Positions 7,860 through 15,354 of a DNA stretch of 43,925 nucleotides are shown one piece after another. The notes below the pieces were generated by a model that did no database searches, had not been told where the DNA came from, and was given only the letters and a program-made list of their open reading frames with translations. The position numbers and the translations under genes were made by a program. This stretch comes from Gammaproteobacteria bacterium (GTDB lineage: Bacteria; Pseudomonadota; Gammaproteobacteria; Arenicellales; Poriferihabitantaceae): contig JAUILZ010000024.1 of assembly GCA_030432755.1 (NCBI GenBank), positions 1-43,925 on the forward strand. Reading direction: 5' to 3'. The first letter of the stretch is position 1. Each line of letters starts with the position of its first letter.

Positions 7860-9031
7860 AGGCGCGCGCAATGAAGGCGCTGCCCGCGCTGGCCTGCGCG
7901 CTCCTGCTGTCCGCCTGTGGCGGCAAGGAGAAGGAGACCGAGTGGGGCGTCTATAACGAACCGGTGGAGCGCACCGAGCTGCCCCAGTCGGCCGGCGTCA
8001 GGGAGCTCACGGTGAACTGGAATCGCGACATCGGCGATTCCGGCGAGGACGGCTACGCGATCATCAGGCCGGCGATCGGAAATGGCGGCATATTCGTCGC
8101 CAACCGCGCCGGCGACGTGCTCAGACTCGATCCCGCCGATGGCAAGGTGGTCTGGCGACGCGACCTCGACCACAGCATCTATACAGGCGTCGGCCTGGGT
8201 GAGGGGCTCGTGTTCGCCGGGCTCGATGACGGCACCCTGGTGGCGCTCGACGCCGGCAGCGGCGAACCGCAATGGGAGTCCTCCATCCGGCGGCAGATTT
8301 CGGCGATCCCCGTGGCGGGTTCGGGGCGCGTGATCGTGCGCACCGCGGACGGCATGGTGATCGGCATCGATCCCTCTGACGGCGACCAGGTCTGGTCGGT
8401 ACAACGAACGGTGCCTGGCCTCAGCCTGCATGGTGACTCGAAGCCACTGGTTTCCGGAGACACCGTCATTACCGGCATGGCCAACGGCCGCATCATGGCC
8501 AACGCGGTGGTCAACGGACGGGATTTCTGGGAGACCGACCTGTCCTTCGTCGGCGGCACCAACGAGCTCGAGCAGTTGACGGACATCGATGCCTCGCCGG
8601 TGCTCCAGGGCGCGGGACTCTATGCCGCGACCTACCAGGGCGACGTGGTGGCGGTGGATATCCAGACGTCATCGATTCGCTGGCGGCGCGCGGTTTCCAC
8701 CCGCCTGCCGCTCGAAGTGGATGGCGACGCCCTGTTCGTCACCGGCGCGCTGGGAGACGTCGTGGCGCTTGCCACGAGCGATGGCGAGGTGCTCTGGGAA
8801 ACCGACATCTTCCGCGGACGCGGCATGAGCAACCCCGTGGCGCTTGCCGAGCGGGTCGTGGTGGGGGACGCGGATGGCAACCTCTACCTGCTCGCCCGCG
8901 AAGATGGCAGCCTGCTGCAGACCAGCCGTATCGACCGGGGCGCGGTCGTCAGCCTCATCGGCCTCGGTGACAGCCTGCTGGCCTTTACCGCCGATGGTGC
9001 GGTGGTAATGGTCGGCACGGACGACAACTGA
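7856..9031 (+). CDS. bamB: Outer-membrane assembly lipoprotein BamB
   Basis: BamB is the beta-propeller lipoprotein of the BAM complex that inserts outer-membrane beta-barrel proteins. The 391-residue product has a lipoprotein signal peptide ending in LLLSACGG (Cys21 from the first ATG) and then PQQ-like propeller blades. Blade signatures include ANRAGDVLRLDPADGKVVWRR, ALDAGSGEPQWES and ALATSDGEVLWETD. ATG 7856 overlaps the yfgM stop; ATG 7871 is an alternative that leaves a shorter signal peptide. Context between yfgM and der is the standard one. Identification is secure. Confidence 0.95.
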   Translation: MKARAMKALPALACALLLSACGGKEKETEWGVYNEPVERTELPQSAGVRELTVNWNRDIGDSGEDGYAIIRPAIGNGGIFVANRAGDVLRLDPADGKVVWRRDLDHSIYTGVGLGEGLVFAGLDDGTLVALDAGSGEPQWESSIRRQISAIPVAGSGRVIVRTADGMVIGIDPSDGDQVWSVQRTVPGLSLHGDSKPLVSGDTVITGMANGRIMANAVVNGRDFWETDLSFVGGTNELEQLTDIDASPVLQGAGLYAATYQGDVVAVDIQTSSIRWRRAVSTRLPLEVDGDALFVTGALGDVVALATSDGEVLWETDIFRGRGMSNPVALAERVVVGDADGNLYLLAREDGSLLQTSRIDRGAVVSLIGLGDSLLAFTADGAVVMVGTDDN

Positions 9032-9078
9032 TCCCCGGCGGATCGTCCGCATCCGCCAGCCCATCCCCCGTTCTCGCC

Positions 9079-10476
9079 ATGTTGCCGGTCATCGCTCTCG
9101 TCGGTCGCCCCAACGTCGGCAAGTCGACGCTGTTCAATCGGCTGACCCGCAGCCGCGACGCCATCGTCGATGACCAGCCCGGTGTCACCCGGGACCGTCT
9201 GTACGGCCGTGGCCGGATCGGCGAGCGGCCCTTCCTGGTAGTGGACACCGGAGGGCTCGAGGCCGATGACGGTCCGTTCAGCGCGCAGATCCTGAAGCAG
9301 GTCGAACTGGTCATCGAGGAAGCCCAGGTGGTGGTGCTGGTGGTCGACTTCTCCGAAGGCATGGTGCCGCGGGACCGGGAGATCGCCGACCGCTTGCGCC
9401 AGTCGGGCCGCCACGTGCTGGTGGCGGTCAACAAGAGCGAGGGGGAGTCAGCCGAAATCGCCGCGGCGGAATTCCAGGAACTCGCCCTCGGTGAGCCCGT
9501 GGCAATCTCGGCGCGCCGCGGTGACGGGCTCGAATTCCTGCTCGATCGCGCCCTCCCTCCGGTCGCCGGGGAGCGGGAAGACGATTCGGAAGAAGTCCCG
9601 CGCGTTGCCCTCGTGGGTCGCCCCAACGTCGGCAAGTCCACCCTCACCAACCGCCTCGTGGGAGACGAGCGGGTGATCGTCAGCGACATCCCCGGCACCA
9701 CCCGCGACAGCGTACGCATTCCCCTGGAGATCGACGGTGAGCCCTGGATGCTGGTGGACACGGCCGGTGTGCGCCGGCGCGCACGGGTTGACGCCGCGGT
9801 GGAGAAGTTCTCCGTGGTCAAGACCCTGCAGGCGATCGAGGATGCCGACGTGGTGGTGCTGGTGCTCGACGCGAGCAGCGAGATCGGTGGCCAGGACGCC
9901 ACCATCGCCGGCATGATCCAGGACCTCGGGCGATCACTCGTGATCGTGGTCAACAAATGGGACCGGCTGGAGGGGCGCCAGCGGCGCAAGATCCGCGACG
10001 AGCTGGCGCGCAAGTTGCCGTTCCTCCCCGACCCGGAAATCCTCTTCGTCTCCGCGCTGCACGGCTCCAACCTTGCCGAGGTCATGCCCGCGGTGCGCCG
10101 CGCCCTCGATGCCGCCATGGTGGAACTCGGCACCGCCAGTCTCAACCGCACCCTCGCCGCGGCGGTGGCGCAGACCGCGCCACCGATGCGCCACAACCGC
10201 CCGGTAAAGCTCAAGTTCGCTCACCAGGCGGGCAAGAATCCGCCGGTGGTGGTGGTCCACGGCAACCAGGTGGAATCCCTGCCGGATTCCTATATCCGCT
10301 ACCTGGGGCGATATTTCGCCAACGCCTATCGCCTGCGCGGCACCCGCATCCGGGTCATTCCCCGAAGTGGCGAGAACCCCTATGCCGAGCGGTCCACGCC
10401 CGGCCGCGGGAAACCTGCCGGGGGCTCGAAATCGCGCGCCGGCAAGCGTGAATCAGGGCGCCGCCGCAAGTCGTAG
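9079..10476 (+). CDS. der: Ribosome assembly GTPase Der (EngA)
   Basis: Der is an essential GTPase with two G domains in tandem that acts in maturation of the 50S ribosomal subunit. The 465-residue product shows two Walker A motifs of identical sequence, GRPNVGKS, at about residues 9-16 and 180-187. It also has G3 motifs VDTGG and VDTAG and G4 motifs VNKS and VNKW. A C-terminal KH-like domain ends in a basic tail rich in Arg, Lys, Ser and Gly. It is the last gene of the ndk-der run. Its last 24 bases overlap the convergent M23-like gene on the other strand, so the two transcripts would be antisense at their 3' ends. Confidence 0.97.
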   Translation: MLPVIALVGRPNVGKSTLFNRLTRSRDAIVDDQPGVTRDRLYGRGRIGERPFLVVDTGGLEADDGPFSAQILKQVELVIEEAQVVVLVVDFSEGMVPRDREIADRLRQSGRHVLVAVNKSEGESAEIAAAEFQELALGEPVAISARRGDGLEFLLDRALPPVAGEREDDSEEVPRVALVGRPNVGKSTLTNRLVGDERVIVSDIPGTTRDSVRIPLEIDGEPWMLVDTAGVRRRARVDAAVEKFSVVKTLQAIEDADVVVLVLDASSEIGGQDATIAGMIQDLGRSLVIVVNKWDRLEGRQRRKIRDELARKLPFLPDPEILFVSALHGSNLAEVMPAVRRALDAAMVELGTASLNRTLAAAVAQTAPPMRHNRPVKLKFAHQAGKNPPVVVVHGNQVESLPDSYIRYLGRYFANAYRLRGTRIRVIPRSGENPYAERSTPGRGKPAGGSKSRAGKRESGRRRKS

Positions 10477-11346
10477 CGGATCGACGCGGTAGCCGTTCAT
10501 CGACACCGCCCAGTCGACCCGTCCCCCGGTGGGCGCCTCGGCGCTGCCCGCGGTGCCGACCACCTCTCCCTGGTCGAGCAGTGTCCCGGCCTCCACCAGC
10601 ACTTCGCCGAGATTGCCGAGCACGGACAGAACCTCGCCGCCGTGGGCGATCAGCAGCGTTTCGGCGCCGTCCGCGCCACCGGGAATGGCCACGACAACAC
10701 CCGCTGCAGGGGCGTACACGCGGCTGCCGAAGGCGGTGAAAAAGCCGAGATAGTCGTGGCAGTCCGGGGCTTCCCTGGCGGCGAGCCGGCCATAGCCGAG
10801 ATGAACCCTGGACTCCACCGGCGCGCTGAATTCGAAGTCCGGGGTCACATCACCCACCAGCGCTGCATCGTAGGCGATCGATCGCGCCATCGCCGGGTTG
10901 ACTACGCCGTCTATCGCGATGCCAGGGGGCAGGGGCAGGGCGATGCGTGATGGCTGCGGCGTGCTGTCTTCTCCGGCGGCGCTGCGGATGCCGGGATCCT
11001 GGGGCAGGACGCCAAACTCCACGCTCGACTGTTCCGGCTCCATGTCCGGTAGCGACAGTATGTAGTTCCCCGGCAGGATGTCGCAGGGTAGCCCCACCAG
11101 CGCCACCCATCGCGCGTTCCGGCGGGCGACATGGACCGGCCGTTCGCCGAAGCGCGCGCGCGGCGCTTCCTCGCTGGCGATCGGCAGTGGCACGACGGCT
11201 ACCCCGCCGGCCACCGGGCGATGGACGGGAAGCTCCGCCAGCGCCGGTGTCGCGCTGATGCAGGTCAGCGCCAGCGAGGCCAGCAATTGTGCTGCGCGGA
11301 CCCATCGCCGTCCGGTTGCGCATGACGACAGGCCCTGGATCTTCAT
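10453..11346 (-). CDS. Secreted LytM/M23-like protein with degenerate active site
   Basis: This 297-residue protein has a signal peptide at about residues 1-37 (hydrophobic AAQLLASLALTCI, then TPALA). It has a middle beta domain and a C-terminal LytM/M23 peptidase fold at about residues 170-290, recognisable by GSRVYAPAAGVVVAI, LLIAHGGEVLSVL, GTLLDQGEVVG and the closing MNGYRVDPL. Active M23 enzymes bind zinc through H-x3-D and H-x-H. Here the first region reads CHDYLGF, with no Asp four residues after the His, and the usual HLHW near the end is RVDW (276-279). Only His235 in AHGG is clearly kept. I infer a non-catalytic regulator, in the manner of EnvC or NlpD, rather than a hydrolase. Its ATG overlaps the xseA stop by 4 bases (ATGA), so the two are coupled. 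Confidence 0.75.
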   Translation of the reverse strand: MKIQGLSSCATGRRWVRAAQLLASLALTCISATPALAELPVHRPVAGGVAVVPLPIASEEAPRARFGERPVHVARRNARWVALVGLPCDILPGNYILSLPDMEPEQSSVEFGVLPQDPGIRSAAGEDSTPQPSRIALPLPPGIAIDGVVNPAMARSIAYDAALVGDVTPDFEFSAPVESRVHLGYGRLAAREAPDCHDYLGFFTAFGSRVYAPAAGVVVAIPGGADGAETLLIAHGGEVLSVLGNLGEVLVEAGTLLDQGEVVGTAGSAEAPTGGRVDWAVSMNGYRVDPLRLAAAP

Positions 11347-12671
11347 TCCGGCGTTTTCCCGGTAACCGTCAGCGAGAGTGTGCCGTCCGTGAGCAGCGCG
11401 TCCAGGTTTTGCCCGGTGTTTGCCTCACGGGCGGAAGTGATGACCTGCTGGTCTGCGTTTCGCAGGATGGCGTATCCCCGCGCCAGGGTCTGCCCCGGAC
11501 CCAGCAGTCGCAGCGCGTCGATGGAACCCGCGAGTTGACGGCGGAAATCCGCGAGGGAGGCGCGCCCGAGATAGGCGATGCGCCGGTGTTGCTCAACGAG
11601 GCGCTGGCGTTGCCAGGCAAGGGCGCGGCGGGGATTGTTCGCGCGCAGGCTGTCCTGGCACAGACGCAGGCGATGACGCCCATTGGTCAGCACTTCGCGG
11701 GTATGGCCCTGCAGTCGTCGGAGCAGCCCGTCGAGCTGCAGTCGATGCCGCGCGAGTCGTTCCGCCGGATGCACCAGGCGCGCGGCGGCGTGGTCCACCC
11801 GTTGGCGCGCCTCGTCGAGACGACGCTCGAGCGCCCGCAGGAGCAGCACCTGTTGCCGCCGGAGGTCCTGCAGGATCTCCGCCGCCAGCGGCGTCACCAG
11901 TTCCGCCGCCGCGGTGGGAGTGGCGGCGCGGTGATCCGCCACCAGGTCGGCGATGGTGATGTCGGTTTCATGACCCACGCCGCTCACCACCGGCACCGCG
12001 CAGCGATGGATCGCGCGCGCGACGTTTTCCTCGTTGAATGCCTGCAGGTCTTCAAGGGACCCGCCGCCACGGGCGAGGATCACCACCTCCATCGAGGGAA
12101 AGTCCCCGGCGCGTTCCAGCATGGCGCAGAGTTCGTTCGCTGCGCCCGCACCCTGGACCAGCGCGGGAAACACGACCACCCGCGCCGCCGGATAACGTCG
12201 TCGCAGGGTCACCAGGATGTCATGCAAGGCCGCGCCCGACTGCGAAGTGATGACGCCGATGATCCGCGGATAGCGGGGCAGGGGGCGCTTGCGCGCCGCG
12301 TCGAACAGACCCTCGGCGGAGAGCTTGCGTTTCAGCGCCTCGAATGCGCGCCTGAGGGCGCCCTCGCCCGCGGCCTCGAGGTGATGGACGATGAGTTGCA
12401 GGTCGCCGCGGTTGGGGTACACCGAGACCTGGCCGCGAACCAGTACCTGCATGCCCTCGGTCGGCGTCTCCGACCCCGCTCGCCGGTTGCGGAAGAACGC
12501 GCAGCGCACCAGCGCGCCTTCTTCCTTGAGCGAGAAATACAGGTGACCCGAGGCCGGCGTGGCGAGGCCGGAGATCTCGCCCTCGACCCAGACGTTGCGA
12601 TAACTCGCCTCCAGCAGGGTGCGCAGCTCCGTGACCAGCGCGCCGACGCGATAGACCTGACCCGGTTCCAC
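11343..12671 (-). CDS. xseA: Exodeoxyribonuclease VII large subunit
   Basis: XseA with several copies of XseB forms exonuclease VII, which degrades single-stranded DNA from both ends. From the GTG at 12671 the product is 442 residues, close to the E. coli length of 456. An OB-fold domain occupies about residues 5-100 (NVWVEGEISGL, GHLYFSLKEEGA). The catalytic core contains IGVITSQSGAALHDI, ARGGGSLEDLQAFNEE and SGVGHETDITIADLVADHRAATPTA as separate motifs, followed by a long coiled-coil region. The open frame extends upstream to 12875, but that part has no family similarity and overlaps the lipoprotein gene. An AGGG lies 6 bases before the GTG, supporting this start. xseB is not nearby. Confidence 0.93.
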   Translation of the reverse strand: MEPGQVYRVGALVTELRTLLEASYRNVWVEGEISGLATPASGHLYFSLKEEGALVRCAFFRNRRAGSETPTEGMQVLVRGQVSVYPNRGDLQLIVHHLEAAGEGALRRAFEALKRKLSAEGLFDAARKRPLPRYPRIIGVITSQSGAALHDILVTLRRRYPAARVVVFPALVQGAGAANELCAMLERAGDFPSMEVVILARGGGSLEDLQAFNEENVARAIHRCAVPVVSGVGHETDITIADLVADHRAATPTAAAELVTPLAAEILQDLRRQQVLLLRALERRLDEARQRVDHAAARLVHPAERLARHRLQLDGLLRRLQGHTREVLTNGRHRLRLCQDSLRANNPRRALAWQRQRLVEQHRRIAYLGRASLADFRRQLAGSIDALRLLGPGQTLARGYAILRNADQQVITSAREANTGQNLDALLTDGTLSLTVTGKTPE

Positions 12672-12679
12672 GCGACGCC

Positions 12680-13072
12680 CTATTGCGGATAGTAGGGCGC
12701 CGCGCCCTCCTGGGACGCCGCCTGTTCGAGGCCGAGGCGGGCAAAGCGGGAAACCTTGTCGGCAAGATCGGTGGCGAGGATGACGTCCCCGGAGGCCTGT
12801 GCTGCCTCGGCGCGTGCAAGGATGGTTGTCAGCGTCACCGGCAGCGGGTCCACCCGCGGCTCCAGCACCATCCACTCAGCGTCCGCGGCCTTTGCAGCGG
12901 CGAGATCCGCGCGCGCGACCACGATGGAGGGATTTTCCGTTGGCGCCGCGTCGCGTTCGGTATCCGGGCGGGAGGCGCAGCCCGAGATCAACAGGCTGAC
13001 CAGAAGACCCGCGAAGAGCCAGTAATATGGGCGAGGGAGCCTGCTGCAAGGGATTCCCGGGTCTGGTTTCAC
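12680..13072 (-). CDS. Small helical lipoprotein (DUF4398/SoxK-like)
   Basis: The product is 130 residues with a lipoprotein signal peptide: a hydrophobic [11 protein letters not shown] followed by lipobox LISGC (Cys32). The mature part is short and helical, rich in Ala, Glu and Asp, with [13 protein letters not shown] and [21 protein letters not shown]. From memory, the pattern of Ala-rich helices and a GD turn resembles DUF4398 or SoxXA-binding-type lipoproteins; no sox genes are in the window, so no thiosulfate role is implied. It ends 8 bases before the xseA GTG and is probably the first gene of the lipoprotein-xseA-M23-like transcript. Function is unknown. Confidence 0.65.
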   Translation of the reverse strand: MKPDPGIPCSRLPRPYYWLFAGLLVSLLISGCASRPDTERDAAPTENPSIVVARADLAAAKAADAEWMVLEPRVDPLPVTLTTILARAEAAQASGDVILATDLADKVSRFARLGLEQAASQEGAAPYYPQ

Positions 13073-13173
13073 GTTTGCTGAATGGCGGAATCGGGCCGGT
13101 ATTGTAACGCCTGGGGCCGTTCCGGGCTCTCCGGGGAGATGGCGTGGAATCGGGCGAAAATCTGTCCAATCCC

Positions 13174-13204
13174 TTGTTTTATCCCCTTGTTTTCATGATA
13201 GAAT
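13174..13204 (+). promoter_or_regulatory. Candidate promoter of the rpsP operon
   Basis: TGA-TAGAAT at 13196-13204 reads as an extended -10. TTGTTT at 13174-13179 lies 19 bases upstream of the hexamer, slightly long spacing that an extended -10 can tolerate. The start codon of rpsP is 47 bases further on. The segment is AT-rich relative to its surroundings. Confidence 0.5.
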
Positions 13205-13250
13205 CCGCGCCCTTATTTTTGCACTCACTCGTAGCAGCAGACGGATTCCC

Positions 13251-13529
13251 ATGGTAACTATTCGACTCGCCCGCGGCGGCTCCAAGAAACGCCCGTTTTA
13301 CGCCATCGTGGTGGCGGATCAGCGCCGCTCCAGCCGCGGCCGTTTCATCGAGCGCGTTGGTTTTTTCAACCCGATGGCCGCTGGCAAGGATCGGCCCCTG
13401 CAGCTGGACACCGAGCGCTACGACCACTGGGTGGCTAACGGCGCCCGCCCGAGCGAGCGCGCCGCCCAGTTGTATCGCCAGGCCCGGGGTCAAACCCAGG
13501 GTCAGACCCAGGACCAGGCCGCGTCCTGA
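13251..13529 (+). CDS. rpsP: 30S ribosomal protein S16
   Basis: S16 is a primary binding protein of the 30S subunit. The 92-residue product begins [20 protein letters not shown], the family signature, followed by [12 protein letters not shown]. After the conserved fold it has a short low-complexity tail with GQTQ repeated twice, then DQAAS, which is species-specific. It leads the order rpsP-rimM-trmD-rplS found across gammaproteobacteria, with a likely promoter at 13174-13204. Identification is certain. Confidence 0.98.
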   Translation: MVTIRLARGGSKKRPFYAIVVADQRRSSRGRFIERVGFFNPMAAGKDRPLQLDTERYDHWVANGARPSERAAQLYRQARGQTQGQTQDQAAS

Positions 13530-13586
13530 TCGCATCCGCTGGCGTCATTTCGGCGCTGGCGCGAGACTGATACGGCAATAGCGGGC

Positions 13587-14183
13587 ATGGTCGCCGCAGC
13601 CTACCCGGTCGACGAGTCATCGCGGACCGATGACGGCACACTGACCATCCTCGGCGAGATCAGCGCCCATCACGGCGTCAGGGGCTGGGTCAGGATACGT
13701 TCCCATACCCGCCCGGCGGAGGAAATACTGGAATATGCGCGCTGGACGCTTGTGCCAGGCGAACGCCGCGGACTGCGCGGCGGGCAGTCCGGACCGCGGG
13801 CCCGCACGCTGGTAGCCGTCGTCGAGACGCGGCGACAGAAGAATGGATTGCTGGCGCGCCTCGACGGCATCGGCAGTCGCGAAGACGCAGAGCCCCTGAT
13901 CGGGGCGCATATCGCGGTACCGCGGGCCGAACTGCCCGCGTTGCCGGAGGGAGAGTTTTACTGGGAACAGTTGATCGGCCTGGACGTGATCAACCTGGAA
14001 GGTGAAGACCTCGGCAAGGTCGATCACCTGCTCGAAACCGGGGCCAACGACGTACTGGTGGTGCGCCGCGAACTGCCCGGAAGTGAGTCCGAGGAGCGCC
14101 TGCTGCCCTGGGCCGCGAACGTGATCCGGCGCGTGGATCTCGAGGCCGGACGCCTGCTGGTGGAATGGGGCCTGGACTACTGA
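13587..14183 (+). CDS. rimM: Ribosome maturation factor RimM
   Basis: RimM binds S19 and assists maturation of the 3' (head) domain of 16S rRNA in the 30S subunit. The 198-residue product has the N-terminal RimM beta-barrel ([20 protein letters not shown]) and the C-terminal PRC-barrel domain ([21 protein letters not shown] read as separate strands, then LLPWA). The length is a little above the 182 residues of E. coli, partly from the first 17 residues. A GTG or other internal start could shorten it. Second gene of the S16 operon, 57 bases after rpsP. Confidence 0.93.
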   Translation: MVAAAYPVDESSRTDDGTLTILGEISAHHGVRGWVRIRSHTRPAEEILEYARWTLVPGERRGLRGGQSGPRARTLVAVVETRRQKNGLLARLDGIGSREDAEPLIGAHIAVPRAELPALPEGEFYWEQLIGLDVINLEGEDLGKVDHLLETGANDVLVVRRELPGSESEERLLPWAANVIRRVDLEAGRLLVEWGLDY

Positions 14184-14238
14184 AAAAATTCTGCGTGCGG
14201 CGCGAGGGCGCCGCAAGCTGGCGATGCCGGGAGCGGAC

Positions 14239-14982
14239 ATGAGCATGCGAATCGACGTGATCACGCTGTTCCCGGAGATGCTCGATACGTTGCGTGACCA
14301 CGGGGTCAGCCGCATCGCGCTGGAACGCGGGGCAGCGAGCCTGTCATGCTACAATCCGCGCGATTTCACGGACGACGCCTACCGCAGCGTGGATGACCGT
14401 CCCTACGGGGGCGGGCCGGGCATGGTGATGTTGCCGGGTCCGCTGGATCGCTGCATCGATGCATTGCGCGAGCAAAATGACGGGCCGCTGATCTACCTGT
14501 CTCCCCAGGGAGAGACGCTGGACCAGGGGCTGGCCGCCGAACTGGCGGCGCTGCCCGCGATTGGGCTGCTTTGCGGGCGCTATGAGGGTGTGGACGAACG
14601 CATCGTGTCAACGCGCGTGGATCGCGAGATCTCGATCGGCGACTACGTGCTGGCCGGCGGTGAGCTGGCGGCGATGGTGCTGATCGAATGCATGTTGCGG
14701 CTGCTGCCCGGGGTGCTGGGCAACGCGGATTCCGCGGCGCAGGATTCCTTCAGTCACGGGCTGCTGGACCATCCGCATTACACGCGGCCGGAAAACTACC
14801 GCGGCATGGCGGTGCCCCCGGTGCTACTGGGGGGAAATCATGCGGAGATTGCGCGCTGGCGGCTCAAGCAGGCCCTGGCGCGGACCAGGGCGCGACGGCC
14901 GGACCTGCTGGCGCGGCGCCCATTCGATGAACTTGAGCAAGAACTGTTGAAAGCTTTGGATCTGGAGCAGAACGATGAGTAA
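14239..14982 (+). CDS. trmD: tRNA (guanine37-N1)-methyltransferase
   Basis: TrmD methylates N1 of G37 in tRNAs reading CNN and related codons, preventing +1 frameshifting; it is an essential SPOUT enzyme with a trefoil knot. From ATG 14239 the product is 247 residues. It shows [38 protein letters not shown] (SAM-binding knot) and [17 protein letters not shown] 14239 is chosen because GGGAG at 14229-14233 lies 5 bases upstream; ATG 14224 and 14245 are alternatives. Its last 8 bases overlap the rplS start, so the two are translationally coupled. Confidence 0.96.
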   Translation: MSMRIDVITLFPEMLDTLRDHGVSRIALERGAASLSCYNPRDFTDDAYRSVDDRPYGGGPGMVMLPGPLDRCIDALREQNDGPLIYLSPQGETLDQGLAAELAALPAIGLLCGRYEGVDERIVSTRVDREISIGDYVLAGGELAAMVLIECMLRLLPGVLGNADSAAQDSFSHGLLDHPHYTRPENYRGMAVPPVLLGGNHAEIARWRLKQALARTRARRPDLLARRPFDELEQELLKALDLEQNDE

Positions 14983-15325
14983 CATTATCCAACAACTGGA
15001 AGCCGAACAACTGAAGAGCGACATTCCCGAGTTCGGCCCGGGCGACACCGTCAAGGTGCAGGTGCGGGTCAAGGAGGGCGAACGTGAGCGCCTGCAGACC
15101 TACGAAGGCGTGGTCATCGCCAAGCGCAACCGCGGCCTCAACTCCTCCTTCACCGTGCGCAAGACCAGCGCGGGCGAGGGCGTGGAGCGGGTGTTCCAGA
15201 CCCACAGCCCGCTGATCGCCGGCATCGAGGTGGCGCGTCGCGGCGATGTCCGCCGGGCGAAGCTCTACTACCTGCGAGAGCGCACCGGCAAGGCGGCGCG
15301 GATCAAGGAAAAAATCCGCCGCTGA
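14975..15325 (+). CDS. rplS: 50S ribosomal protein L19
   Basis: L19 lies at the 30S-50S interface. The 116-residue product is of normal length and contains the family stretches [45 protein letters not shown] and [18 protein letters not shown]. The ATG at 14975 overlaps trmD by 8 bases. It is the last gene of the rpsP operon. The intrinsic terminator that should end the operon lies at 15398-15424, inside the first codons of the following gene. Confidence 0.98.
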   Translation: MSNIIQQLEAEQLKSDIPEFGPGDTVKVQVRVKEGERERLQTYEGVVIAKRNRGLNSSFTVRKTSAGEGVERVFQTHSPLIAGIEVARRGDVRRAKLYYLRERTGKAARIKEKIRR

Positions 15326-15354
15326 CCCGCCACAGAAAGGGACCCCGGAGACGC

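Noticed and set aside
12672..12875. N-terminal extension of xseA to the upstream ATG
   Set aside because: The extra 68 residues are Arg/Gly/Pro-rich shadow sequence overlapping the lipoprotein gene; family length and the AGGG site support GTG 12671.
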